A stretch of DNA of 64,000 nucleotides, taken from Acidovorax sp. 1608163 (lineage in GTDB: Bacteria; Pseudomonadota; Gammaproteobacteria; Burkholderiales; Burkholderiaceae_C). Below, piece by piece: positions 47,326 to 57,765 of this stretch (within the stretch, counting starts at the first letter, position 1; every line of letters starts with the position of its first letter). Position numbers and translations under genes: made by a program. The notes beneath the pieces are model-generated. The model saw only the letters and a program-made list of their open reading frames with translations. It was not told the DNA's origin and did no database searches. The stretch covers positions 1,119,001-1,183,000 of the forward strand of contig NZ_CP033069.1 in the NCBI RefSeq assembly GCF_003669015.1, in the 5' to 3' direction.

Positions 47326-47386
47326 TTTGCTATTAAATTGGTAGCTGCTTGCGCTTATATAGCAAGCGCTAGAGGCCGAAAATACC
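47326..47386 (+). repeat. Palindromic element copy I, upstream of the methyltransferase gene
   Basis: GTAGCTGCTTGCGCTT at about 47341-47356 and AGCAAGCGCTAGAGGCC at about 47361-47377, with AT-rich flanks. It lies between the small membrane protein and the methyltransferase, within 10 bases of the latter's start codon. Confidence 0.85.
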
Positions 47387-47391
47387 ACAAA

Positions 47392-47565
47392 TCAAAAGCA
47401 CGACCAGACTTTGTCTGCCACCATGACCATGAAGTCTGGCACGGTGTACATCGCAAACACCCCAAGGCAAACGGCCACGGCCGCTAGCCAGCCCAGCGCC
47501 CGCAGCCAGCTGCGCCGCGCGCGGGGGGCGTGCAGTGATGGGGTGGTGGGCTGGGAGGGGTTCAC
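47392..47565 (-). CDS. Small single-helix membrane protein, 57 aa
   Basis: A GTG at 47565, preceded by AAAGAGG, opens a frame of 57 residues: a basic proline-rich start (MNPSQPTTPSLHAPRARRSW), one hydrophobic helix (LRALGWLAAVAVCLGVFAMY) and the end TVPDFMVMVADKVWSCF. The last part is, to my memory, shared by small proteins of unknown function in Comamonadaceae. It would sit in the inner membrane. It lies between the MFS carrier and the methyltransferase, all on the minus strand, 32 bases after the carrier's stop, so they are likely co-transcribed. Confidence 0.7.
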   Translation of the reverse strand: MNPSQPTTPSLHAPRARRSWLRALGWLAAVAVCLGVFAMYTVPDFMVMVADKVWSCF

Positions 47566-47597
47566 GGCAGGCCTCTTTCAATACGGTCTTTAAGGTG

Positions 47598-48815
47598 TCA
47601 GGCCGCGTGGGGTTGCGCCCGCTGGATGGGGGCTTCCTTGATCGGCAGGTTCACCAGCCCCGCCAGCACGCCCAGCGCAATGGCGATGTACCAGACGATG
47701 TCGTAGCTGCCCGTGGCGTCATACAGATAGCCACCCAGCCACACGCCCAGGAAGCTGCCGATCTGGTGGCTGAAGAACACAAAGCCGCCCAGCATGGACA
47801 GATGCTGCACCCCAAAAATCTGGGCAATGGTGGCATTGGTGGGCGGCACCGTGGACAGCCACAGCGCACCCATCACGGCCGAAAACACATACACCGACAG
47901 CGGTGACAGCGGCACCAGCAAGAAGATGGTGATGACCACGGCGCGGGCCAGGTAGATGAACGACAGGATGAACCGCTTGGGCATGCGCTGCCCCAGCGTG
48001 CCTGCGATGTAGGTGCCAAACACGTTGAACAGCCCGATCAGTGCCAGTGCATAGCTGGCCACCTGGGGCGACAGGCCGTGGTCCTTGAGGTAGCTGGGCA
48101 TGTGCACCCCGATGAACACCACCTGGAAGCCGCACACAAAGTAGCCCGCCATCAGCAGATTGAAGCTGGGGTAACTGAAGGCTTCCTTGAGCGCGTGGCC
48201 AATGGTTTGCTCACGCTTGGGCGCCGCTGCGCCCTGAAACCCGGGCTCGCGCAGGCCAAAGGCCAGCGGCACGATCATCAGCACCGCCATCGACAGCACC
48301 AGCAGCGCCTGCTGCCAGCCCAGCCCGGTGATCAGCCAGCCCTCCACAGGCACCATCAAAAACTGCCCGAACGAGCCAGCCGCCGCCGCCACGCCCATGG
48401 CCCAGGAGCGTTTTTCGGGCGCAATCTGGCGGCCCAGCACGCCGTAGATCACCGCATAGGTGGTGCCCGCCTGCGCCGCGCCAATCAGCAGCCCGGTGGT
48501 CAGCGCAAACAGCAGCGGGGTGGGCGACAGCGCCATGCCCGCCAGTCCCAGCCCATAGAGCACAGCGCCCCCCATCAACACCCGGAAGGCACCAAACCGG
48601 TCGGCCGCCATGCCCGCAAAAATGCCCATCACCCCCCACGACAGGTTTTGCAGCGCAATCGCAAAGGCAAATGACTGCCTGGTCCAGCCCATCTCTTGGG
48701 TGATGGGTTGCAACCACAGGCCAAAGCCATGGCGAATGCCCATCGACAAAGTGACGATGGCCGCGCCGCAGGCCAGCACCTGGAGCATGGATAGTTTGGG
48801 AGGATTCATATGCAT
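47598..48815 (-). CDS. MFS transporter, 12 helices
   Basis: Major facilitator with 405 residues. Motif A is FAGMAADRFGAFRVLM after helix 2, and helix 1 runs VLACGAAIVTLSMGIRHGFGLWL, as in monocarboxylate or OFA-type bacterial carriers (GFGLWLQPITQEMGWTRQSFAFAIALQNL). The substrate is probably a small organic acid. A second motif-A-like loop is TLGQRMPKRF. No regulator next to it. The start MHMNPPKLSM could also be the third residue. It is followed by the 57-residue membrane protein. Confidence 0.88.
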   Translation of the reverse strand: MHMNPPKLSMLQVLACGAAIVTLSMGIRHGFGLWLQPITQEMGWTRQSFAFAIALQNLSWGVMGIFAGMAADRFGAFRVLMGGAVLYGLGLAGMALSPTPLLFALTTGLLIGAAQAGTTYAVIYGVLGRQIAPEKRSWAMGVAAAAGSFGQFLMVPVEGWLITGLGWQQALLVLSMAVLMIVPLAFGLREPGFQGAAAPKREQTIGHALKEAFSYPSFNLLMAGYFVCGFQVVFIGVHMPSYLKDHGLSPQVASYALALIGLFNVFGTYIAGTLGQRMPKRFILSFIYLARAVVITIFLLVPLSPLSVYVFSAVMGALWLSTVPPTNATIAQIFGVQHLSMLGGFVFFSHQIGSFLGVWLGGYLYDATGSYDIVWYIAIALGVLAGLVNLPIKEAPIQRAQPHAA

Positions 48816-48970
48816 GCGGGGGAATGTAGCCAGATTGAGGGAAATGCGCTGGTACAGAGGCGACCAATACAGTTGGCAGCAGGGGCGGGGCTGCGGGAGG
48901 AGGGCCGCTGAGGCGTTTGGGCTGTTGTTTTATCCAGCCTTTGTTGCGCTGCCGCACTACAATCCGCGCC

Positions 48971-50953
<1,983 letters not shown>

Positions 50954-50986
50954 CGGGCTGAGCCACAGGCGCCCACGCTGCTTGCC

Positions 50987-51832
50987 ATGACACCACTTCG
51001 CAAAATAGGCCTCTTGCGCTGGTCTGCATTGGGTTTGCTGCTCTGCTTTTTGCAGCAGCATGCCCATGCCGACCTGTGGGCGCATGTGGACGAGCGCGGG
51101 GTGACGCACTTTGCCGCCGAGCAGCTCGATGCGCGGTACCAGCTCTTCTTTCGGGGCACCGAGTTCGATTCGACCCGTGACATGCCTGCAGGCACACCCG
51201 CCACCCCGCACGGCATGCCCAGTGCAGGTGCGCGCCTGCTGGCGTTTTTTGACATCGCTCCCGGCTACAAAAGCATCAAGCACCACCTGCGCGCCGCCGC
51301 AGAGCAGCAGGCGGTGGACTACGAACTGCTGCAAGCGCTGATTGCCACAGAGTCGGGTTTTGATGCGCAGGCCGTCTCGCCCAAGGGTGCGGTGGGCCTG
51401 ATGCAGCTCATGCCCGCCACGGCCAGCCGCTTTGGCGTGCGGGCCGATGCCAAGCGCTCGTTGGAGCAAAAGCTGACCGACCCCGCCGTGAACGTGCCCA
51501 CGGGCACGCGCTACCTGCGTTACCTGCTCGACCTGTTCCCCGGCCGCATGGATCTGGCCCTGGCGGCCTACAACGCGGGCGAGGGGGCGGTGCAAAAAGC
51601 CGGTAACCAGATACCTGCCTTCAAAGAAACCCAGAACTACGTGCGCACGGTGCTGGCGCTGTACACCCAGCTCAAGCCGCCCGCCCCCGTGCTGGCCCAG
51701 CGCGCAGCGCCGGGGCGGGTGCGCATGCAATTGCAGGGCGGCGCCCAAGGCCGTGGCAACCTGCCGCCCGACACTTTGGTGGCGCACACCCGCGCCAGCA
51801 ACGAACCTCTACCGACGATTCCGAACGAATGA
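50987..51832 (+). CDS. Lytic transglycosylase (SLT) with N-terminal DUF4124
   Basis: Periplasmic enzyme that cleaves peptidoglycan between MurNAc and GlcNAc to give 1,6-anhydro ends. A signal (LLRWSALGLLLCFLQQHAHA) is followed by a short DUF4124-like segment (DLWAHVDERGVTHFAAEQ) and the SLT domain with catalytic Glu in LIATESGFDAQAVSPKGAVGLMQLMPATA and the AYNAGEGAV motif. 281 residues. Ten bases before the parC start, between the two topoisomerase IV genes, so the three should be one operon. Confidence 0.92.
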   Translation: MTPLRKIGLLRWSALGLLLCFLQQHAHADLWAHVDERGVTHFAAEQLDARYQLFFRGTEFDSTRDMPAGTPATPHGMPSAGARLLAFFDIAPGYKSIKHHLRAAAEQQAVDYELLQALIATESGFDAQAVSPKGAVGLMQLMPATASRFGVRADAKRSLEQKLTDPAVNVPTGTRYLRYLLDLFPGRMDLALAAYNAGEGAVQKAGNQIPAFKETQNYVRTVLALYTQLKPPAPVLAQRAAPGRVRMQLQGGAQGRGNLPPDTLVAHTRASNEPLPTIPNE

Positions 51833-51842
51833 GCGCTAACGA

Positions 51843-54200
51843 ATGAGCGACCAACCCACTTTAGATTTCACCACCGCAGGCGACGACGGGGGCGACTCCC
51901 TGGGCCTTGCGGGCTATGCCCAGCGCGCCTACCTGGAATACGCGCTGTCGGTCGTCAAGGGCCGTGCGCTGCCCGATGTGTGCGATGGCCTCAAGCCCGT
52001 GCAGCGGCGCATTCTGTATTCGATGGACCGCATGGGCCTGGGCTACAGCGGCCCCACGCGCAGTGCAGCGGCCAAGCCCGTCAAGAGCGCCCGTGTGGTG
52101 GGCGATGTGCTGGGCCGCTTCCACCCGCACGGCGACCAGTCGGCCTACGACGCGCTGGTGCGCATGGCGCAGGACTTTGCCCAGCGCTACCCGCTGATCG
52201 ACGGCCAAGGTAACTTCGGCAGCCGCGACGGCGACGGCGCAGCCGCCATGCGCTACACCGAGGCGCGCCTGTCGCGTATCACCAGCCTGCTGCTGGATGA
52301 GATCGACGAAGGCACCGTGGATTTCATGCCCAACTACGACGGCAGTACGGAAGAGCCGCGCCAGCTGCCCGCACGCCTGCCGTTCGCGCTGCTCAACGGC
52401 GCCAGCGGCATTGCCGTGGGCTTGGCCACCGAGATCCCGAGCCACAACCTGCGCGAGATCGCCGACGCCTGCGTTGCGCTCATCAAGACGCCGTCGCTCA
52501 GCCAGGAAGAACTGCTGGCCCTGGTGCCCGGCCCGGACTACCCCGGTGGCGGCCAGATCATCAGCAGCGCGGGCGACATTGCCGATGCCTACCGCACGGG
52601 CCGGGGCAGCCTCAAGGTGCGCGCGCGCTGGAAGATCGAAGACATGGCGCGTGGCCAGTGGCAGCTGGTGGTCAACGAGTTGCCACCCGGCGTGAGCACG
52701 CAAAAGGTGCTCGAAGAGATCGAGGAAATCACCAACCCCAAGGTCAAGGCGGGCAAGAAGGCACTCTCGCAAGACCAGACCCAACTCAAGGCCAGCATGC
52801 TGGCCGTGCTGGACGTGGTGCGTGACGAGTCGAGCAAAGACGCCCCCGTGCGTTTGGTGTTCGAGCCCAAGACGGGCAAGACTCCGCAGCAGGAACTGAT
52901 CACCGCGCTGCTGGCCCACACCAGCCTCGAATCCTCGGCCCCCATCAACCTCACGATGGTGGGGCTGGATGGCCGACCCACCCAAAAATCCCTGCGACAG
53001 ATGCTGGAAGAGTGGATTGCCTTCCGCCAGACCACCATCACCCGCCGCACGCAGCACCGTTTAAACAAGGTGCTGGAGCGCATCCACATCCTCGAAGGGC
53101 GGCAGCTGGTGCTGCTCAACATCGACGAGGTGATCGCCATCATCCGCCACGCCGAGGAGCCCAAGGCGGCGCTGATTGCGCGCTTCAACCTGAGCGACCG
53201 GCAGGCCGAAGACATTCTTGAAATCCGCCTGCGCCAGTTGGCGCGCCTAGAAGCGATCAAGATCGAGCAGGAGCTGAAAGAACTGCGCGAAAGCCAGGGC
53301 AAGCTTGAAGACATCCTGAACAACCCCGGCTCGCTGCGCCGCACCATGGTCAAAGAGATCGAGGCGGACGCCAAGACCTTTGCCGACGCCCGCCGCACCC
53401 TCATCCAGGCCGAGAAAAAGGCCGTGGCCGAGGTGAAGGTGGTGGACGAGCCTGTGACCGTGGTCGTCTCGCAAAAGGGCTGGGTGCGCGCCCGCACCGG
53501 CCATGGCCACGAGGCCGCGAGCTTTGCCTTCAAGGCGGGCGACGGGCTGTATGGCACGTTCGAGTGCCGCACGGTCGACACCCTGCTGGCCTTTGGCAGC
53601 AATGGCCGCGTGTACTCGGTGGCCGTGTCGCTGCTGCCCGGTGCACGCGGTGACGGCCAGCCGGTGACCACGCTCATCGAGCTGGAAACTGGCACGCAGG
53701 TGCTGCACTACTTTGCAGGGCCCGCCAACGCCACGCTGCTGCTGTCCAACTCGGGTGGCTACGGCTTTCTGGCGGCGGTCGAGAACATGGTGTCGCGCCA
53801 AAAGGGCGGCAAGGCCTTCCTCACGCTGGGCGAGGGCGAAACCGTGTGTGTGCCGTCGCACGCCACAGGCACCACGGGCAGCAAGCCGGTGCTGCCCGCT
53901 ACGCATGTGGCCTGTGCCTCCACGGGCGGGCGCATCCTCACGTTCGAGATCACCGAGCTGAAAACCATGGCCAACGGCGGCCGGGGCCTGATGCTGATCG
54001 ACTTGGAAGACAAAGACCAGCTCGCAGGCGCTGCAGCCTACACGCGCAGCATTCGCCTCGATGGCATTGGCCGGGGCGGCAAGGTGCGCGATGAAACGCT
54101 GGAGATTCGCAGCCTGAACAACGCCCGTGCCGCGCGCGGCCGCAAGGGCAAGGCGGCAGACCTGGGCTTCAAGCCCAACGCGGTGACCCGCGTGGAGTGA
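51843..54200 (+). CDS. parC: DNA topoisomerase IV subunit A
   Basis: DNA breakage-reunion subunit, partner of ParE. The catalytic tyrosine is Tyr138 in [12 protein letters not shown]; the quinolone-determining helix reads [26 protein letters not shown]; the DNA gate [17 protein letters not shown] and the long coiled coil [27 protein letters not shown] follow, then a beta-propeller C-terminal domain. 785 residues, usual for ParC. Ends in a strong terminator. Confidence 0.97.
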   Translation: MSDQPTLDFTTAGDDGGDSLGLAGYAQRAYLEYALSVVKGRALPDVCDGLKPVQRRILYSMDRMGLGYSGPTRSAAAKPVKSARVVGDVLGRFHPHGDQSAYDALVRMAQDFAQRYPLIDGQGNFGSRDGDGAAAMRYTEARLSRITSLLLDEIDEGTVDFMPNYDGSTEEPRQLPARLPFALLNGASGIAVGLATEIPSHNLREIADACVALIKTPSLSQEELLALVPGPDYPGGGQIISSAGDIADAYRTGRGSLKVRARWKIEDMARGQWQLVVNELPPGVSTQKVLEEIEEITNPKVKAGKKALSQDQTQLKASMLAVLDVVRDESSKDAPVRLVFEPKTGKTPQQELITALLAHTSLESSAPINLTMVGLDGRPTQKSLRQMLEEWIAFRQTTITRRTQHRLNKVLERIHILEGRQLVLLNIDEVIAIIRHAEEPKAALIARFNLSDRQAEDILEIRLRQLARLEAIKIEQELKELRESQGKLEDILNNPGSLRRTMVKEIEADAKTFADARRTLIQAEKKAVAEVKVVDEPVTVVVSQKGWVRARTGHGHEAASFAFKAGDGLYGTFECRTVDTLLAFGSNGRVYSVAVSLLPGARGDGQPVTTLIELETGTQVLHYFAGPANATLLLSNSGGYGFLAAVENMVSRQKGGKAFLTLGEGETVCVPSHATGTTGSKPVLPATHVACASTGGRILTFEITELKTMANGGRGLMLIDLEDKDQLAGAAAYTRSIRLDGIGRGGKVRDETLEIRSLNNARAARGRKGKAADLGFKPNAVTRVE

Positions 54201-54219
54201 CACCCGCTGGCCTGAAAGT

Positions 54220-54251
54220 AAAAAAGCCAACCGGCGACGGTTGGCTTTTTT
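54220..54251. terminator. Bidirectional terminator after parC
   Basis: AAAAAAGCCAACC and GGTTGGCTTTTTT with a 6-base loop. T runs follow the stem on both strands, so it ends the parC transcript and the convergent ridA-like transcript. Confidence 0.93.
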
Positions 54252-54272
54252 GTTGTGCGCAGTAGCTCGGTA

Positions 54273-54731
54273 TCAAGCCAGCTCGGCAATCAGTTCAATC
54301 TCCACGCAAGCGCCCATGGGCACTTGGGCCACGCCAAAGGCGCTGCGGGCGTGCACGCCCTTGTCGCCAAACACCTGGCCCAGCAGCTCGCTGGCACCGT
54401 TGGTCACCAGGTGCTGCTCGGTGAAGTCGCCGGTCGAGTTGACCAGGCTCATCACCTTGACGATGCGCTGAATGCGGTTGAGGTCACCGCCCGTGGCCGC
54501 GTGCAGTGTGCCCATCAGGTCAATGGCCACGGCGCGGGCGGCCAGCTTGCCTTCTTCGGTGGTGATGTTCTTGCCAAACTGCGCGGCCCAGGGCTTGCCG
54601 TCCTTGCGGGCGATGTGGCCGGAGAGGAACACCAGGTTGCCCGTTTGCACATAAGGCACGTAGGCGGCGGCGGGGGCCGACACGGGGGGCAGGGTGATGT
54701 TGAGTTCGCTCAGTTTGTCGTAAACGCTCAT
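54273..54731 (-). CDS. RidA family protein (YjgF/UK114)
   Basis: Trimeric RidA-fold protein, 152 residues from the ATG at 54731 (MSVYDKLSELNITLPPV); the longer frame upstream is non-coding. Canonical RidA removes reactive 2-aminoacrylate and relies on Arg105 within VARLP. The equivalent segment here is GVAQVPMGACVEIELIAEL, with Gln at that place, so it belongs to a RidA subgroup that lacks the deaminase arginine and whose function is not settled. A terminator-like hairpin lies in its leader. Confidence 0.88.
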   Translation of the reverse strand: MSVYDKLSELNITLPPVSAPAAAYVPYVQTGNLVFLSGHIARKDGKPWAAQFGKNITTEEGKLAARAVAIDLMGTLHAATGGDLNRIQRIVKVMSLVNSTGDFTEQHLVTNGASELLGQVFGDKGVHARSAFGVAQVPMGACVEIELIAELA

Positions 54732-54785
54732 GGTTGGCTTCCTTGGTTGATGTGCGCCATCGGCGCGGGAAAACGGTGCGAGAAA

Positions 54786-54819
54786 TAAAGGCCCGGTGCT
54801 GGCAATGCCTGCACCGGGC
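54786..54819 (-). promoter_or_regulatory. Hairpin in the ridA-like leader, possible attenuator
   Basis: On the minus strand GCCCGGTGC and GCACCGGGC form a perfect 9-base stem followed by CTTTATTTC. It lies about 55-90 bases before the start codon and after no other minus-strand gene, so it may be an attenuator or a block to antisense transcription from the divergent comEC promoter. Confidence 0.35.
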
Positions 54820-54896
54820 TGCGGCGCCAAGTGTTACACAGCCGGGGCTGTGCACTGCGCGCGCAGGGCTGCTGCAAGGCGCATTAGCATCAGCCC

Positions 54897-57623
54897 ATGT
54901 TTGCCATAAGTCCTTCTAATGTCCCGCCGCCGCTGCCCCGTGAGGTGGGGGAGGGCGATGGCGGCGCCACGGGGCAAGGGGCGCACGGCGGGCATGGAGA
55001 GCATGAGGGCCACGATGATTCGCGCCAGCCTTGGCGCTTGCCTGCGGTGCTCATGGGTGTGGTGGTGGGGTCGGCCCTGCAACTGTGGCAACCCGTACTG
55101 TGGCCTGTGGCGGTGTATGGCTGGGCTTTGCTGGGGGCCTTGGGGGCGGGCGCCGCCGTGGTGTGGCGCAAATCCTTGCGCAGGCGATGGCTTGACAGGG
55201 CTTTGCGCCCAGGGCCTGCAGGGGCTTTGGGGGCTGTGGGGGCGGCGCCCAGGTGGCAGGCGGGGTGGTGGGTGGCTGCCCTGGCTTGGGGGTTGGTGGC
55301 TGCCTTTGCCCTGTGTGGCTTGCGGGCCAGCTTGTTTGCCGCGCAGGGCCTGCCTGCGGCCCTGGAGGGGCAGGACCTGCGCATCACCGCAGTGGTGGCG
55401 GCCATGCCCCAGCGCAGCGAGGCCGGTGTGCGCCTGCGGCTGGAGGTGGAGTCGGCCGAATGGGCGACGGTGCCAGGGACGCCGGGCAAGGCCCGTCCAC
55501 CCGATCGGCAGAGCGCCGCGCCGCAGGTGCCCGCATTGATCGATGTGTCTTGGTACGGCCGCGCGCTGCGTGACGCACAGGGCCTGGCCGATTTGCAGCG
55601 CCAGCCGCCCGAGTTGCGCGCGGGCGAGCGCTGGCGCATGACGGTGCGCCTGAAGGCCCCCCACGGCCTGCGCAACCCGCACGGTTTTGACTACGAGCTG
55701 TGGCTGTGGGAGCAGGGCGTGCAGGCCACAGGCTACGTCCGTGCTGGGCCTAAGGACCCGCCTCCAGAGCGGTTGGCCAGCACCTGGCGCCACCCGGTGG
55801 AGCAGTGGCGCCAGTCGGTGCGCGATGCCATCGTGCAGCGCCTGGCAGGCAGCCCCGTGGGGGACGAGGATGCCCCGAGTGCGCTGGGTGCGCCTGCCGC
55901 AGCGCGTGTGTCTGGCGTGGTGGCCGCGTTGGTCACTGGCGACCAGCGGGCCATTGACCGTGCCGATTGGGACATCTTCCGCGCCACGGGCGTGGCCCAT
56001 TTGATGAGCATCTCGGGCCTGCACATCACCTTGTTTGCCTGGCTGGCGGCGGCCGTGGTGGGGGCGCTGTGGCGGCGTTCGCGGCGCCTGTGCCTGGCTG
56101 TGCCTGCCCCTACGGCGGCCCTGGTGTGTGGCGTGGTGCTGGCGGGCGGCTACGCCTTGTTCAGCGGCTGGGGTGTGCCTGCCCAGCGCACGGTGACCAT
56201 GCTGGCCGTGGTGGCGGCCCTGCAGCTTAGCGGCCGCCGCTGGCCCTGGCCGCAGGTGTGGCTGCTGGCCTGCGCTGCCGTGGTGCTGACGGACCCCTGG
56301 GCGCTGTGGCAGGCGGGGTTTTGGCTGAGCTTTGTGGCGGTGGGGGTGTTGTTTGCTACTGATTTTGTAGCTGCTAGCGCTTATCAGAAAAGCGCTAGAG
56401 GCCATTTTTATGCATTATTGCGAGAGCAGTGGGTGGTGACGCTGGCGCTCACGCCGCTGAGCCTGCTGCTGTTTGGCCAGGTGTCGGTGGTGGGGTTTGC
56501 GGCCAATTTGCTGGCCATACCGTGGGTCACGCTGGTGGTCACGCCCCTGGCGCTGGCCGGGGTGGTGTGGGCGCCGCTGTGGTCGCTGGCGGCGTGGGCC
56601 TTGCAGCCCCTGGCGGCCGGGCTGCAGTGGCTGGCCAGTTGGCCCTGGGCCGTGGTGTTCTTGCCTGCTGCGCCGTTATGGGCCGGCGCTTTGGCTTTGC
56701 TGGGTGGCTGTTTGTTGGCCATGCGCCTGCCCTGGCCGTTGCGTCTGTGGGCGGTGCCCTTGCTGGTGCCGCTGCTGTGCTGGCAGGCGCCCCGGCCTGC
56801 GGTGGGCCAGTTTGAGCTGCTGGCGCCCGACATTGGCCAGGGCAACGCGGTGCTGGTGCGCACGGCCACGCACACCTTGCTGTACGACGCCGGCCCGCGC
56901 TTCAGCCGCGAGAGCGATGCGGGCCACCGCGTGCTGGTGCCACTGCTGCGGGCACTGGGCGAGCGGGTGGATGTGCTCATGCTCAGTCACCGCGACGCCG
57001 ACCACACCGGAGGCGCGGCGGCCGTGCTGGCCCAGCAGCCCGCAGCGGCTTTGACGGGCTCGATCGAAGCCGAGCATGCGCTGCAGGCCCTGCGCCCGGC
57101 CACCCCTTGTGTGGCCGGGCAGCGCTGGGAGTGGGATGGCGTGGCGTTGGAGGTACTGCACCCCACGGGCGCTGAGCTGGACCGCAGCGACCACCTTGAT
57201 CGCCCTGTTCGCCCCAACACCATGAGCTGTGTGCTGCGGGTGGCCAGCGCCGCAGGCATGCCTGGCACGCAGGCCGTGGCCTTGCTGGTGGGCGACATCG
57301 AAGCCCCGCAAGAGCAGGCCCTGCTGGCCCGCGCGGCGCCCCTGAAGGCCGATGTGCTGCTGGTGCCGCACCACGGCAGCAAAACCTCGTCCAGCGGCGC
57401 GTTCCTGGATGCCGTCCAGCCTCGCACTGCTTTGGTGCAGTCTGGCTACCGCAACCGCTTTGGCCACCCCGCGCCCGAAGTGCTGCAGCGCTATGCCCAG
57501 CGCAATGTGCCGGTGGTGGAGTCTGCCCGCTGCGGCGCGGCGAGCTGGTCGTCTGCGCAGCCCCAGGCCGTGGCCTGTGAGCGCGACACCGGGCGCCGGT
57601 ATTGGCAGCACGCGGTGCCCTGA
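54897..57623 (+). CDS. comEC: Competence protein ComEC/Rec2
   Basis: Inner-membrane channel and nuclease for DNA uptake. 908 residues. It shows an N-terminal helix pair and DUF4131 OB-fold (about 55-260), the Competence membrane block (FRATGVAHLMSISGLHITLFAWLAAAVVGALW, GWGVPAQRTVTMLAVVAALQL) and a C-terminal metallo-beta-lactamase domain (LLAPDIGQGNAVLVRTATHTLLYDAGPR, LMLSHRDADHTGGAAA, LVPHHGSKTSSSGAF). Palindromic copy J is inserted in frame at about residues 486-505, between membrane helices. Together with pilU, it supports natural transformation. Confidence 0.93.
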   Translation: MFAISPSNVPPPLPREVGEGDGGATGQGAHGGHGEHEGHDDSRQPWRLPAVLMGVVVGSALQLWQPVLWPVAVYGWALLGALGAGAAVVWRKSLRRRWLDRALRPGPAGALGAVGAAPRWQAGWWVAALAWGLVAAFALCGLRASLFAAQGLPAALEGQDLRITAVVAAMPQRSEAGVRLRLEVESAEWATVPGTPGKARPPDRQSAAPQVPALIDVSWYGRALRDAQGLADLQRQPPELRAGERWRMTVRLKAPHGLRNPHGFDYELWLWEQGVQATGYVRAGPKDPPPERLASTWRHPVEQWRQSVRDAIVQRLAGSPVGDEDAPSALGAPAAARVSGVVAALVTGDQRAIDRADWDIFRATGVAHLMSISGLHITLFAWLAAAVVGALWRRSRRLCLAVPAPTAALVCGVVLAGGYALFSGWGVPAQRTVTMLAVVAALQLSGRRWPWPQVWLLACAAVVLTDPWALWQAGFWLSFVAVGVLFATDFVAASAYQKSARGHFYALLREQWVVTLALTPLSLLLFGQVSVVGFAANLLAIPWVTLVVTPLALAGVVWAPLWSLAAWALQPLAAGLQWLASWPWAVVFLPAAPLWAGALALLGGCLLAMRLPWPLRLWAVPLLVPLLCWQAPRPAVGQFELLAPDIGQGNAVLVRTATHTLLYDAGPRFSRESDAGHRVLVPLLRALGERVDVLMLSHRDADHTGGAAAVLAQQPAAALTGSIEAEHALQALRPATPCVAGQRWEWDGVALEVLHPTGAELDRSDHLDRPVRPNTMSCVLRVASAAGMPGTQAVALLVGDIEAPQEQALLARAAPLKADVLLVPHHGSKTSSSGAFLDAVQPRTALVQSGYRNRFGHPAPEVLQRYAQRNVPVVESARCGAASWSSAQPQAVACERDTGRRYWQHAVP
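56352..56412 (+). repeat. Palindromic element copy J, inside comEC
   Basis: GTAGCTGCTAGCGCTT at about 56367-56382, AAGCGCTAGAGGCC at about 56390-56403 and an AT-rich tail. It encodes FVAASAYQKSARGHF in a loop between membrane helices. The frame is kept open, and the peptide matches that of copies B and K. Confidence 0.85.
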
Positions 57624-57765
57624 GAGCAGGTTCTGAGAGATCCCCGAAGGATGGGGCGCGCAACGGCGTTCGCCTTCGACCCTTGTCAGGGTTTGTGCTG
57701 GTTTCGGGGCATCCAGCCGAGAGTCGGGCGCACAACTTGCTATCCTGACCGCAGGAGGCCAGTTC

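Noticed and set aside
47320..47388. N-terminal extension of the methyltransferase
   Set aside because: It is a translation of palindromic copy I and not similar to methyltransferases.
54834..56405. 523-codon minus frame starting in palindromic copy J
   Set aside because: Opposite comEC; its first residues are only a translation of the palindromic element.
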